From the NCBI GenBank assembly GCA_964030475.1, contig CAXIPT010000064.1, positions 1-64,000 of the forward strand: a stretch of DNA of 64,000 bases. The letters are read 5' to 3'. The position numbers and the translations under genes were made by a program. Below are positions 54,050-64,000 of the stretch, in pieces. Every line of letters begins with the position of its first letter. Position 1 is the first letter of the stretch. The DNA is from Tethya wilhelma (Eukaryota; Porifera; Demospongiae; Tethyida; Tethyidae). Below the pieces are notes generated by a model. That model searched no databases, was not told where the DNA came from, and worked only from the letters and a program-made list of their open reading frames with translations.

Positions 54050-54204
54050 AGGAGTCCGGGTAGTCCAGTGGTGAAGCATCATTCTTCTGTGTCTCCCAGT
54101 ATGAAAAGCTAGCCACGTGACTTAATTTATCTACTTTGTATGGTACTTTATACATTGTAGTAGGTATCCCAGACAGTTTATCCAAAAAAAAAAAAAAAAA
54201 AAAA
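54050..54204 (+). mobile_element. possible SINE with tRNA-like head and poly(A)
   Basis: GGGTAGTCCAGTGGTGAAGC resembles a pol III A box (TRGYNNARTGG). About 130 bp later comes a pure A run (54183-54204). I see no clear B box (GGTTCGANNCC), so the call is tentative. Around it, 53760-54050 and 54205-54500 show no gene; (AC)n and (AG)n runs lie at 54500-54564. Confidence 0.3.
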
Positions 54205-54528
54205 GAAGGAAAAAACATCTTGACCACTGTTACTTTCAGAAGGTAGCGAGTAGACTATGCTTGCAGCTGCTTCAGAACAAAATGGTTGACACTACTTAGG
54301 CTCATATATTCCAGCATAGGAATGAGACTTGTTCTATTATGGTCTAGACAAAGGCTAAAACCTATTGAATAGTTAACCTCTAAGTCCTTCCTTCTGGGTT
54401 AGACACCTAAGCATTTTCACACCACTTAATGGCATTGCATGTAGATTTGGCTAGGATAAATTTAACCACAAGATAGTACCAGTGTTACATGTGGTGGCCA
54501 CACACACACACACACACACACATGCTCA

Positions 54529-54568
<40 letters not shown>

Positions 54569-54689
54569 TGAATTATATATAAATTATACTTTATAGATAT
54601 ACTGGGCATCAACTGAAATAATGTATGCTGTAACAGCATTGAAGATTAATTGTGGCTTTGGAAGAACTGCGCTAACACCTAAAAACAAA

Positions 54690-56610
54690 GGATACAAAGG
54701 CAGACAAGTTGACAAAGTTTAGAGATCCACTAAATTCAAAGAACACTTTCGCAATGTCTCCATTCCTGAAGATCTGTTTGAAACCAACATAAAGAGAGAG
54801 TGTAGATTCGACAAGAACTGTGATGCTATTTTAAACATGTTTGCACAAAAATGGAAAAGGCCACTTAGACAAAATTATGAAGATACATTTTCTCTTCAAA
54901 AATGGATAGAAATTCCATGTGAAAAGCAGCAGAAACACTCAATCTCAAACTGTGATGAATGCAGCCGCACCTTTTTTGATCTTCAGTACGCACTCCCAGT
55001 AAGACCACTATATCAACCAGAACCAGTAGTGACTCTTGACCTGGAACAGATGGAATCTGAAAAACAGGAAGTTCGTACTATCTTGAGAGATCTGGACAAC
55101 TTATGGACAGAACCATAGCTTTACAAGTGTCATTCCATCCCTAGCTCCATCATCAAACTTGATTAGGAAAATGACAAGGGTGGAAAAGAAGAAAAAGGAC
55201 AGACAGATGAAGAGAACAATTTCCAAGCACATTAGTACACAAATTGGAGAAAACAGTACTATGACTGTACTAGCAGAAGCTGAAAGCATGCTCTCATACA
55301 ATAGAAAACGCCTAGCCATGTCGTTTGAAAAACCAGAATGTCCACCCAAAAGACAAAAAAGCCATTCACCATCTGAAACTGGGACCATGACAAAGCACTC
55401 GAACTCCTGTCTTCACATCCGTGTGACAAGAAGATTAACTGGATCCTGGCAGCACGATCTATTGGCATACCCAGTAGAAATGCCGGCCAAGTTTTGAAGG
55501 TACCGTATAGCCGGAAAATTTGGCGAGAATTAAATTTGGCGGATTGAGCAAACTTTGAATTTGGCAGATTTTAATTTGGCGGAGCGAGCCGATCACGTGC
55601 ATAATATGCATACGTACGTATATACGTATACGCACACGCACTAAATATTGGCGAATTTTAATTTGGCGCTACTCAGTCCCATCCGCCAATCCGGCAAATT
55701 TAATTCCCCACCAAATTTTCCGGCTATACGGTATTTGCCAAAAACAATGGAATTGACTACTTAGGGCTAGAGCAGAGAGAGTCTGAGCCTCCAACACGAC
55801 TACGCAGGTCACGAAAGAAGCTACCAGGAGGAGAAATTGCTACACCTGCTCTTCCTACAGTAAGCAAAGTGCTTGAGGAGCGGAAAAAGTTAATTAGTGA
55901 ATCTGTACTTTCAATAGGAGAGCCTTGTTCACCGTACGATATTGTCAAAACAATAGTTACATCAGATGGTGACGTTTTAACTGAAACAACTAAAATTTGT
56001 GGAAGAAAAATTCCTCTTCATTGGTTGTGAGAAAAGCTTCTTAAACAGCAGGAAAAGTGCATGCATTTGATGAGTGACAATGAAATTAGTAGTCTCACTG
56101 AAGAAGAAGCCCTTTCATTTCTTTCTCAGATTCACCACAATCCCAAATTGGATGCCACACTTGACGAGCTTCAAAAATTGGTTTCCTCTGTTCAGAGAAC
56201 AAGATCAATAGCAATATGGCATGATCACTCCAAATTTTGAAGCAGGGTTATATTCTATTTGCTATTTGGGTGATCTACGATCCAGCTGTTTTTCTGACTG
56301 AAAAAGAGTACAACCAGAAAACCAAGATCCACATCAACAACATGCAGACCATCATCGAGCGACCACAAGTGTACATGATAGCTCCAAGTACTTCCTCTCC
56401 ATCTGATCAGCTATCATTAACAGCAGACAGGATTGAGTGCTTACAAGAGTTGTCAGAAAAACCAATTTCAACTTCGAATGGGATTCTCCTGAAAGACACA
56501 GTGAGATTCTTTTGTCGGGATAAACCAGCTCAACAATTTGAGCGAGGGACACAAATTGGAAGGAACTACAAGTGTGGATCATGTGGATGCCATGAAAACA
56601 CTATGCACAA
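54690..56610 (+). pseudogene. multi-part gene of a transposon-associated family (DHS...YDPAVFLT type)
   Basis: Coding pieces on the plus strand: 54730-55118 (ECRFDKNCDAILNMFAQKWK, CDECSRTFFDLQYALPVRPL); 55159-55380 (RTISKHISTQIG, SYNRKRLAMSFEKPECPPKR); about 55420-55500 (LAARSIGIPSRNAGQVLK); after a small inserted element, 55734-56238 (FAKNNGIDYLGLEQRESEPP, EALSFLSQIHHNPKLDATLD, SIAIWHDHSKF); and, one frame over, 56237-56610 (GYILFAIWVIYDPAVFLTEK, DKPAQQFERGTQIGRNYKCG, SCGCHENTMHNLP). I recognise the last blocks (WHDHS, YDPAVFLT, AQQFERGTQ, YKCGxCG) from a widespread multi-copy invertebrate family, but cannot name a superfamily. The C-terminus is cut at an N (56618). Confidence 0.6.
55501..55733. 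mobile_element. 233 bp inverted-repeat element inserted in coding sequence
   Basis: Ends TACCGTATAGCCGGAAAATT and AAATTTTCCGGCTATACGGTA are near-perfect inverted complements with TA at each edge; the interior repeats AATTTGGCGGA. Removing it and one TA joins GQVLK to VFAKNNG in a single open frame. Confidence 0.9.
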
Positions 56611-56618
56611 CTTGCCTN

Positions 56619-58590
56619 ACTTAGTGGAAATAATATTGTTGGTGAAAAAAGGTTTCTCAAAGTAGAGATAAAGAAACTATTTTTTTTGTTTGACTATGGA
56701 CTTGATAATTTTCTAAGACCAAAAAGTACACTGTTTGCTTTAAACATTTATTTACACTTGAAAACAATTTTTTTTGTTGGTGAAAAACAAAGTTTTATCA
56801 CGGTAGAAATAAACAACTTAGTTTTTTTGTATGATCATTGACTTAGAAAATTTTCTAAGACCAAAAAGTACACTTATTGCAGAAAACGTTTATTTAGTTA
56901 ATTTTTAGCTCAAAGGAAAATTTTTCGCGAAATTTTACTATTTTGAACTCATGGAACATTCTTTTCGTGTAAAAATATTATCAGTGAAAAACAAAGTTTT
57001 CTCACAGTAGAGATAAAGAACTTAGTTTTTTTTGTGTGACTATCACTTAGAAAATTTTCTAAAATCAAAAAGTACTCTTTTTGAAAAAACGTTTATTTTG
57101 ACATGAAAAATATTTTTTGCTCAAAACAAACACTTTGGGGAAATTTTACTTTTTAGAACGCATGAAACATTTTCTTAGTGGAAATAACATTGTTGTGCAA
57201 AAACAAAGTTTTCTTATGGTAGAGATAAAGAACTTAGTTTTTTTGTGTGACTAAGGACTTAGAAAATTTCCTAAGACCAAAAAAATACACTTTGTTAAAA
57301 AACGTTTATTTTGACTTAAAAACAATTTTTAGAACAAAAGAAACACTTTGGTGAAATTTTACTTTTTTCAACACATGAAACATTTTGTTAGTGAAAATAA
57401 TATATTTGGTGAAACACAAAGTTTTCTCTCGGTAGAGATAAAGAACTTAGTTTTTTTGTGTGACTATGTACTTAAAAAAATTTAAATGACAAAAAAAATA
57501 CACTTTTTGAAAAAAAACGTTTATTTTGACTTGAAAACAATTTTTAACTCAAAAGAAACACTTTTGTGAAATTTTTGCTTTTTTCAACACACGGAATATT
57601 CTCTTTGTGTAAATAATATTGTTGGTGAAAAACAAAGATTTCTCACGGTAGAGATAAAGAACTTAGTTTATTTGTGTGACTGTGGATTTAGAAAATTTTC
57701 TAAGACCAAAAAGTACACTTTTGGCAAAAAAAGTTTATTTAGACTTGAAAACAATTTTTAGCTCCAAAATAACACTTTTATAAAAATTAACAGTGAAAAA
57801 CAAAGTTTCCTCACAGTAGAGATAAAGAACTTAGTTATTTTCTGTGACTATCACTTAGAAAATTTTCTAAGACTAAATAGAGTACCCTTTTTGCAAAAAA
57901 CGTTTATTTAGACTGAAAACAATTTTACTTTTTTGAACTCATGGAACCTTTTCGTGTAAACAAATACTATCAGTGAAAAACAAAGTTTTCTCACAGTAGA
58001 GATAAATTTTTGCGTGACTATGGACTTAGGAAACTTTCTAAGACCAAAAAGTACAATTTTTGCTTAAAACATTTATTTACACTTGAAAACAATTTTTAGC
58101 TCAAAAGAAACACTTTGACGAAATTTTACTCTTTTCAACTCATTGAACATTCTCTTAGTGTAAATAACGTTGTGGGTGAAAAACAAAGTTTTCTCACAGG
58201 AGAGAAAAAGAACTTTTTTTTTTGTGTGATTATGAACCTTGAAAATTTTCTAAAAAATAAAAAAAGTTTATTTTTACTTGAAAACAATATTTTGCTCAAA
58301 AGAAATACTTTGGTGAAATTTTACTTTTTTCAACGCATGGAACATTCTGTTCGTGTAAATAGCATTACCAAGGGAAAAAATAGTTTTCTCACGGTTGAAA
58401 TAAAGAACTTACGTGTGACTAATGACTTAGAAAATTTTCTAAGTCCAAAAATTACAACTTTTACAAAAAAAGTTTATTTTGATTTAAAAACAATTTTCAG
58501 CTTAAAAGAAACACTCTGCTGAAATTTTACTTTTTTCCACACATGGAAAATTCTATTGGTGTTAATAACATTGTTAGTGAAAAAAAAATA
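56619..58590. repeat. satellite array, ~150-215 bp unit (subfamily 2)
   Basis: About ten units with ACAAAGTTTTCTCACAGTAG, AGATAAAGAACTTAGTTTTT, TTAGAAAATTTTCTAAGACC, AAAAACGTTTATTTTGAC and GAAACACTTTGGTGAAATTT. It differs from subfamily 1 (37976-39733) in CTAAGACC against CTGTGACT and in the 3' half. The left edge abuts the N at 56618. Open frames inside are artefacts. Confidence 0.95.
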
Positions 58591-58682
58591 CAGTAACTAA
58601 AGTAGCGGTAAGTTGACTTCTTCCATTCCCTAGTCTAGGTTACTTAGATACAGTAACTAAGGTAGCGCATGATCTAAACCAC

Positions 58683-58807
58683 ATAGACACTGTTTAGTAG
58701 GCTTCCATGAATGCCTCAGGCCGCGTATAACCCTCGCTGTGCTCGGGATTCTACGAATCGCCCTTCGGCCTTCTAAATCACGTAGAAACCTACTAAACAG
58801 TGTCTAT
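58683..58807. mobile_element. 125 bp fold-back element
   Basis: ATAGACACTGTTTAGTAGGC pairs with CCTACTAAACAGTGTCTAT at the other end. The GC-rich centre contains GCCCTTCGGCC. It ends six bases before a truncated 1.07 kb element. Confidence 0.85.
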
Positions 58808-58812
58808 CTATT

Positions 58813-59603
58813 ATTTAGAAGCTGATTCTTGAACGAATGAACTTCGTTTTTTCCGGTACAGTCGCTTTTGCTATCGGTTTTTAGCACCTCTCATTGAGTA
58901 GTTAGATACAAGGCAAAAAGTTCCTCCTCCATATGGCCGCCATTAATTTCTACACTCATGCATAATTCATTAGCTTTTAGAACATTCGAATTGACAACCC
59001 TTTCCACACATAAAAGTGTGCATTATTTGGAACTAAATGCACTGAAGTTGCCTGGAACTATTTTGTGATACCTGGTTGCTCTTCTTAAGAGATGAATCAG
59101 GACTTTGATTATCTTAACATATAGAAAGACAATTAAATCTTATGATACAACTCCTGCCTCCAAATGTCTGAGATGTGTGTTTCACTTCAGTATCAAGCAG
59201 GCTACACAACTTGTGACCGTCTTCAAGTACCAGCTCACAGTGAGTCTGGCTTGCCAGACTACTAGCTCAGTAGCTAGCTACACACACCAACTCAAATGTA
59301 ATTTGTAGAAATATGGAAAAATGAGAACAAACAAGTAAAAAAAAAAACATTGGAAATGTAATGAGACACAGGAATGGCAAAATCGTAAAAATAACGCAAA
59401 GAAGATGGAATGGCTGTTAAGAGTGTGTAAGGAATTCTTCCTGTGGGCAAAATAAGAGACTCAATAAGGAGATTGTTAAATGCAGCCCATACAGGAAGAA
59501 TTCTGCACACACTCTTAACAGCCATTCCATCTTGTTTGTGTTCTTTTTACGATTTTGCCATTCCTGTGTCTCATTACATTTCCAATGTTTTTTTTTTACT
59601 TGT
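58813..59603 (+). mobile_element. ~1.07 kb element, subtype B, 5'-truncated
   Basis: Begins within the element at TTAGAAGCTGATTCTTGAAC and continues uninterrupted to the terminal palindrome (59331-59603, ending TTTTTTTTTACTTGT). It provides the unoccupied site for the nested insertion at 5429-6486. Confidence 0.9.
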
Positions 59604-59735
59604 ATAAAAAGCTTTGCCTGATCTTTACTTGTAGAAGAAAGACAAAAAGAAGGCGTAGCTACTAAAAATTTAAAATTTTAATTCCGCAATATGACGTCAT
59701 TCACTTAAAAAAGAATTTAGCGTATAATCGATTAA
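59604..59735 (+). mobile_element. 3' end fragment of a TTAA-type element
   Basis: ATAAAAAGCTTTGCCTGATC through GCGTATAATCGATTAA matches the last ~130 bp of 38515-39142. The 1.07 kb element ends at its left edge. Confidence 0.85.
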
Positions 59736-59920
59736 AGGCAAAATAAACGTTTTTTTTCAAAAGTGTATTTTTACTTACAGAAAATTTTTTAATAGTCAGT
59801 CAAAAAGACTAATTTCTTTATCTGTACTGTGAGAAAACTTTGTTTATCACAAACAATGTTTTTCAACTCAAGATAATGTTCCAAGTGTTGAAAAATTAAC
59901 TATATTCACAAAAGATTAGG
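59736..59920 (-). repeat. satellite subfamily 1 fragment, inverted
   Basis: AAACGTTTTTTTTCAAAAGT and CTGTACTGTGAGAAAACTTT are the reverse complement of the unit in 37976-39733. Confidence 0.85.
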
Positions 59921-59924
59921 CAAA

Positions 59925-61502
59925 GCTTTTTATATGATGCAGCTAAGCAACAATCAAGCTTACTATACTCCAGGTCTTGTTGCTTAGTGAAGCTTTTGCT
60001 AGTAAAAAAAGCCTAACATATGTGAGGGTGAAATACGATAGAATATAGTCACGCGTGTAAAGCTTTTTTTCCAGCTAGTCAGCAATGCTTATAAAAGCGA
60101 TGCTATGGCTATATAGCCTAACTATCCCTGCACCTACGTAGCAAGTTTCAAGCTTATTCTCTGAAGGGTTGTAGAAAAAACGACGATCTAAAGTCGACCA
60201 TCGTGATCGCAAAGATCGTGACCGTTAGTCTCCCAATGACGAGTAGCGCCACGCCTTACTAGCAGTTCTAAGTCTGACTTGATATTTTGGTGATACATTC
60301 AGGATGGGTGGGAACTACATGCGCCTGTGCTTTGTAGCTTCTACTTTTTGGGTGAGTTTTTATTTTAGTTGTCATTGTCATAGATTTTTATATTTAGGCC
60401 TTTATTTGACAGTTTGGTTAAGGTTGCTAGTTTGCATATCCAGTAATATTCTCTTTGTTTCAACCATGTGTTTAGGTTGTCCTTTCTTAAGTATGGGGGT
60501 GCAGTTTCGAGGATTTGAAACTGGATATTTTCTCGTTTGTGGTTGCTATTCTGTATGTGTTTGCCAATGCCAGAACTATTTGATTGTAGGTGTTCAAATA
60601 TTCTGTATTTGATTGGTCTGGTGGACATTCCAACATATTGAGCTTTACAGTCTCTGTGTGTGCAGGTGGCTAGGTAAATAACATTTTTTGTGTCACAGTT
60701 ATATTTTGTGTATGGGACAGGCAGGTTTATCGGGTGTTTGGTTTTATTATAAGTGCTTGTTACAAATGTTTTGGTTGTTAGGATTTTGCAGGTGAAGCAG
60801 TTTTTCTTGCATTTACTGATCGGGTTTCTGAAATGTTTTAGTTTTTCTTGAAAAAGGTTCAGGGGGTAGTTGTCATCGATAGTAATTGGTTTTGGGTTGT
60901 TGTCTGTCTGTTCTGGTGTTGTTTCGCTATTTTCTGACAGTGGGGCTAGTTTAGCTCTTACTAGTAGGTTCCTTAGTGCTTTGTTTCCTCTGGTTACTAT
61001 TAAGGGTGGGTTGGGAAATATTTGTGTGAGAGTTGGGTCTGATTTGATTGATTTCCAGTGTTTTCTGATTATGTTTTTGATTCTTTTGGTGTCATCATTA
61101 TAAGTTGTAACCAGGAACGTTTGGTTTAGTCATTTGGGTTTGTTTTTCCTTTTTAGGGTGAGATGTCTGTTGTTGTGTTTAGTTTTGTAAATGGTTTCTT
61201 TAGTTTCAGTTGGTGGGTAGCCTCTCTCGTTGAGTTTGGATATTAGTTTATCCTGCATTTCCTTGAAATTGTCTCTGTTCGAGTTTGTTCTAAGGTATCT
61301 CGTTGTTTCGCCGATCATTATGGCTTTTTTGTTTCTGTTGGGTGATAGTCCCTTACCTATTCGTATATAAAGTTTAAAGTTCAGGGCTAATATCTTAGCT
61401 TGCAAAATAGTCGCTAGTGCTGCCTTGACGCGATTTTGCGTCAACCGCGGTATGAAACACCCACGCTGATGATGCGATATAGCGTCAACCTCAGGTAATC
61501 AG
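59925..61502 (-). mobile_element. TTAA-type element, inverted copy, split by a Penelope-like insertion
   Basis: Read on the minus strand it starts at 61502 (CTGATTACCTGAGGTTGACG, next to TTAA 61503-61506), runs to 61341, and resumes at 60295 to about 59925. The 3' end is missing. The 5' end matches the variant at 43365-44009. Confidence 0.8.
60296..61340 (-). mobile_element. Penelope-like element, 5'-truncated, GIY-YIG endonuclease
   Basis: A 1.05 kb insertion flanked by GGTGATA on both sides (60289-60295, 61341-61347). The minus-strand frame runs from the left flank to the stop at 60365 with one TGA (about 61130). It holds KKNCFTCKILTTKTFVTS, then NVIYLATCTHRDCKAQYVGM, STRPIKYRIFEHLQS, GIGKHIQNSNH and LKQREYYWICKLATL. 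The YLATC...YVG...R...H...E order fits the GIY-YIG endonuclease that follows the reverse transcriptase in Penelope-like elements. The RT is lost by 5' truncation, as is usual for target-primed insertions. Confidence 0.8.
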
Positions 61503-61506
61503 TTAA

Positions 61507-61760
61507 ACGTAAAACTAGAGGCATAGATTAACACGTTGCAAGTTGAAGCGTTGAAATCCAACGTAGCATTCTTGAGTTAGAAGTGATTGAAGTTTGATAA
61601 TCTATGGAATGACAGCAAAAGAAGTGCAGATAACACTAACTCCTGCTGATATACCTGAAGCTGACCTTTCGATAAGCACACTGTGTCTCAGCTACGTTGG
61701 TGGCTGTTTTGTAGAGGCATCAATGTGCCAAGATCTTTGAGCAAGCAGCAAGTATTAGAC
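61507..61760. other. no gene seen
   Basis: AT-rich sequence between the TTAA element and the 365 bp direct repeat. Open frames are short and I recognise no repeat. Confidence 0.5.
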
Positions 61761-62131
61761 ACTCAGGTGCATTAAGGACTGGGACCACAAATTATTGCTG
61801 AGTTGACACTTTTGCACGCGCGCCCTGTAGGTATCTATGGTAACTTAACCACACCCCTTTAAATGCTCATGTGAGCTGCACGTGAAACAGACTTTCGTGT
61901 ATTCTAGGGCGCGTGTTTTTGAAGTTGGTATTCACGTACAGCACTCTACCTGCATTCTTTATAAAGTTAGAAACAATAGTCTTGGAACTCACAGAGCAGT
62001 ATTTAGACCCAGTTAGACTGAGACTCGAGGCTGGGTTGAAGGGACCCGCTACCCTGAGCTGTAGCCTTCAATCATGACTGCCGCTCGATTGATCTATGAT
62101 GGCATGGGCAGGCTGACATGAATCCGTGAAG
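61761..62131. repeat. 365 bp direct repeat, copy 1
   Basis: CAGGTGCATTAAGGACTGGG to GCAGGCTGACATGAATCC. Closely repeated at 63638-64000, where the window ends. It contains a GC-rich (GCGCGCGCC) segment and TTGAAGGGACCCGCTACC. Its first 20 bases also occur at about 51440. It could be an LTR-like terminal repeat or one end of a tandem ~1.88 kb unit. From 62132 to 63000 I see no gene apart from (AC)n. Confidence 0.85.
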
Positions 62132-62751
62132 TGTTCCTAAGAACTACAGTCTACAGACGCTGAAGTAGAAAAAGGTAGTCAATAACTGTATTAAACTATG
62201 TATGATATCTGTATCAAGTTTTTCAGAGTTCAATATAGCATATGAGCTATCATGATTGCAACCGGTATATTATTTGATCTCCCATGTAACTCTAGTTCAG
62301 ATATTATGTTACCAGTTACTCTCAGAACCCCTTGTACTCGGCTTGTAGCTCAAGTTACACTATAGACCGTGGTAGTGTCTTGAGACACGTACAGTAGTCC
62401 ATATACTTTCCTTATGACTTTGTACTAGCTGCCAGATTATAAATATAGTATCCAGAATTACCGGCACTATATCAGGCCCAGAGACATGGCTCCTCTGAGT
62501 ACAATAAATTTAGCTTAGTATACCGATTGTGGTCTTGAGGCACTGGTTAAGTATTATAAGTATACTTCAAAGTGTAGATTGTGATTGAAATAGCCCCACC
62601 CACATTATTTCCCACATATCTTGAATTCTGAAACTCTTACAGTAAACTGTTGTGACTCAATGCATGTAGGAGTTGAGATATGTGCACTAGCAAAAGCAAG
62701 GCTTCTCTGTTGTCCCCTTTATCATAAATTATGTTGCAACCAGGTTGCCTG

Positions 62752-62753
<2 letters not shown>

Positions 62754-62803
<50 letters not shown>
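62754..62803. repeat. (AC)n microsatellite
   Basis: About 25 pure CA units. Confidence 0.95.
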
Positions 62804-62809
<6 letters not shown>

Positions 62810-63021
62810 ACAAAGAGTATAGTGTTGCTGATGTCAAGAGGATCAAAATGGACTAAAAAACTGAAAGAAAGAATACTGTTGGATGAGGTACAGTATTATG
62901 TTACCTGTTGCTTATGTAGTAACATTCATGTGTGAGTGATTGGTATGGCTATACAAGATATTGTGTTACTAGCTGTTACTCCTATGAAAATTTTGTCCAT
63001 ATACTAAAAAGCTTCTTTACA

Positions 63022-63630
63022 TTATCCAGTTTGTCTTAAAGTAGCATATTCTCCTGTGTTGACTGGCAGAGCTCCCCTGGTCAAATAGTGCTGTTTCTCA
63101 ATTTCCTTAATTTGATTTCTAAGTTGGTATTTTTCAGCTGTTACCAGTGTGTGCAGTTTTGCTAGCAGAAGTGAATAATTTTTCTTTTGCTGTTGAGATG
63201 GTGTTTGACCTTTCTGTTTCATCTCTTTGAAAGAATTCCGCATAGAGTCAAACCTTGTATGTGTTTCACATGAACCATTGTTTAATGTCTTTTGAATCAA
63301 ACTAGCTGCTTTCGTCCTTAGTACATCAACATCATCTGTAATTATGTTCACTTTTTGCTCTCTCCTGTTCCATTCTTCACTCATGCTTTCCCAGTCATTA
63401 TCAACCTGCTCAATTTCTTCACTTGTCTGTTCACTCTCACTTGTGATTTTCTGTTCCTCGCTCATCTCGTCCATCTCACTCGTCTTATCACTCTCACTTG
63501 TGATTCTCTGTTCCTCACTCGTCTCGTCCATCTCACTCGTCTGTTCACTCTCACTTGTGACTCTCTGTTCCTCACTCGTCTTGTCCATCTCACTCGTCTG
63601 TTCACTCTCACTTGTGACTCTCTGTTCCTC
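63022..63630 (-). CDS. Glu/Ser/Thr-repeat protein with coiled C-terminus, partial
   Basis: The minus-strand frame runs from the N at 63631 to the stop at 63022. The N-terminal part is three to four copies of a 19-residue repeat (MDETSEEQRITSESDKTSE; 57 bp units). The C-terminal part has normal composition: VDVLRTKAASLIQKTLNNGS, CETHTRFDSMRNSFKEMKQK, QQKKNYSLLLAKLHTLVTAE and IKEIEKQHYLTRGALP. I do not recognise the family. The upstream end is lost at the N. No stop or shift in about 200 codons, the longest clean non-transposase frame in the window. Confidence 0.5.
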   Translation of the reverse strand, partial: EEQRVTSESEQTSEMDKTSEEQRVTSESEQTSEMDETSEEQRITSESDKTSEMDEMSEEQKITSESEQTSEEIEQVDNDWESMSEEWNRREQKVNIITDDVDVLRTKAASLIQKTLNNGSCETHTRFDSMRNSFKEMKQKGQTPSQQQKKNYSLLLAKLHTLVTAEKYQLRNQIKEIEKQHYLTRGALPVNTGEYATLRQTG

Positions 63631-63637
63631 NTTTTCT

Positions 63638-64000
63638 CAGGTGCATTAAGAACTGGGACCACAAATTATTGCTGAGTTGACACTTTCGCGCGCGCGCCCC
63701 GTAAGTATCTATGGCAACTTAACCACACCCCTTTAAATGCTCATGTGAGCTGCACGCGAAACAGACTTTCGTGTTTAAAAATCTCTCGTGTTTTTGAAGT
63801 TGGTAGTCACGTACAGCACTCTACCTGCATTCTTTATGAAGTTAGAAACAACAGTCTTGGAACTCACAGAGCAGTATTTAGACCCAGTTAGACTGAGACT
63901 CGAGGCTGGGTTGAAGGGACCCGCTACCCTGAGCTGCAGCCTTCAATCATGACTGCCGCTCGATTGATCTATGATGGCATGGGCAGGCTGACATGAATCC
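63638..64000. repeat. 365 bp direct repeat, copy 2 (cut by window end)
   Basis: Begins CAGGTGCATTAAGAACTGGG and matches 61761-62131 to the last base of the window. It starts seven bases after an N, so its distance from the ORF is uncertain. Confidence 0.85.

Noticed and set aside
56237..58522. Open frames inside the 56.6-58.6 kb satellite
   Set aside because: Lys/Phe-rich translations of an AT-rich satellite; they change frame from unit to unit.

Overview
This is a eukaryotic, AT-rich, intron-containing genomic window made almost entirely of transposable-element remnants, fold-back elements, satellites and minisatellites. I see no operons, bacterial genes, rRNA or tRNA genes. The protein families (Pif1 helicase with an OTU protease domain, KDZ transposase, ZNF862/KIAA1586-like hAT, MULE, Ty3 retrotransposon, Penelope-like GIY-YIG element, DUF3987- and DUF6589-like proteins, SWIM domain) together suggest an invertebrate animal. 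A sponge is my best guess, from remembered similarity of these families, not from a search.

Layout. 0-5 kb: low-complexity sequence, a small inverted-repeat element and a broken Pif1-OTU (Helitron-type) gene on the minus strand. 4.8-8.3 kb: copies of a ~1.07 kb element with a 5' hairpin and a ~270 bp 3' palindrome, one nested in another. 8.8-10.6 kb: a Gag-protease fragment of an LTR retrotransposon. 10.6-21.6 kb: the most interesting block. A minisatellite built on TCCGGAGGATCC is followed by a minus-strand DUF3987-like ATPase pseudogene, then a divergent plus-strand KDZ transposase gene, then a second minisatellite with the same core in inverted orientation. 21.5-25.4 kb: a minus-strand coiled-coil pseudogene with a repeated segment, and two inverted-repeat elements. 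25.4-27.5 kb: gene-poor.

27.5-31.6 kb: two halves of a conserved transposase-like family in opposite orientations, broken by repeats. 31.6-34.2 kb: a hAT gene with two stop codons and a small element at its start codon. 34.2-37.9 kb: MULE, IS630/Tc1 and DUF6589-like remnants. 37.9-39.7 kb: a satellite carrying a TTAA-flanked non-autonomous element. 39.7-44.9 kb: a second KDZ copy with its 3' minisatellite. 44.9-46.0 kb: a hAT C-terminal fragment. 46.5-50.6 kb: a complete but mutated Ty3-type LTR retrotransposon with LTRs, PBS, PPT and a 5 bp target duplication. 50.8-56.6 kb: SWIM-protein remnants, a possible SINE and a multi-part pseudogene interrupted by a TA-flanked element. 56.6-61.5 kb: a large satellite, more 1.07 kb and TTAA elements, and a nested Penelope-like insertion. 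61.7-64 kb: a 365 bp direct repeat bracketing a Glu/Ser/Thr-rich ORF.

Almost every coding region has a frameshift or an in-frame stop, so this is a TE graveyard with some younger insertions (the Ty3 element, the TTAA elements, and the 233 bp element found in only one KDZ copy). Single Ns at 193, 1872, 31592-31594, 56618 and 63631 fall at or near abrupt repeat boundaries and may be collapsed assembly joins; adjacency across them should not be trusted.
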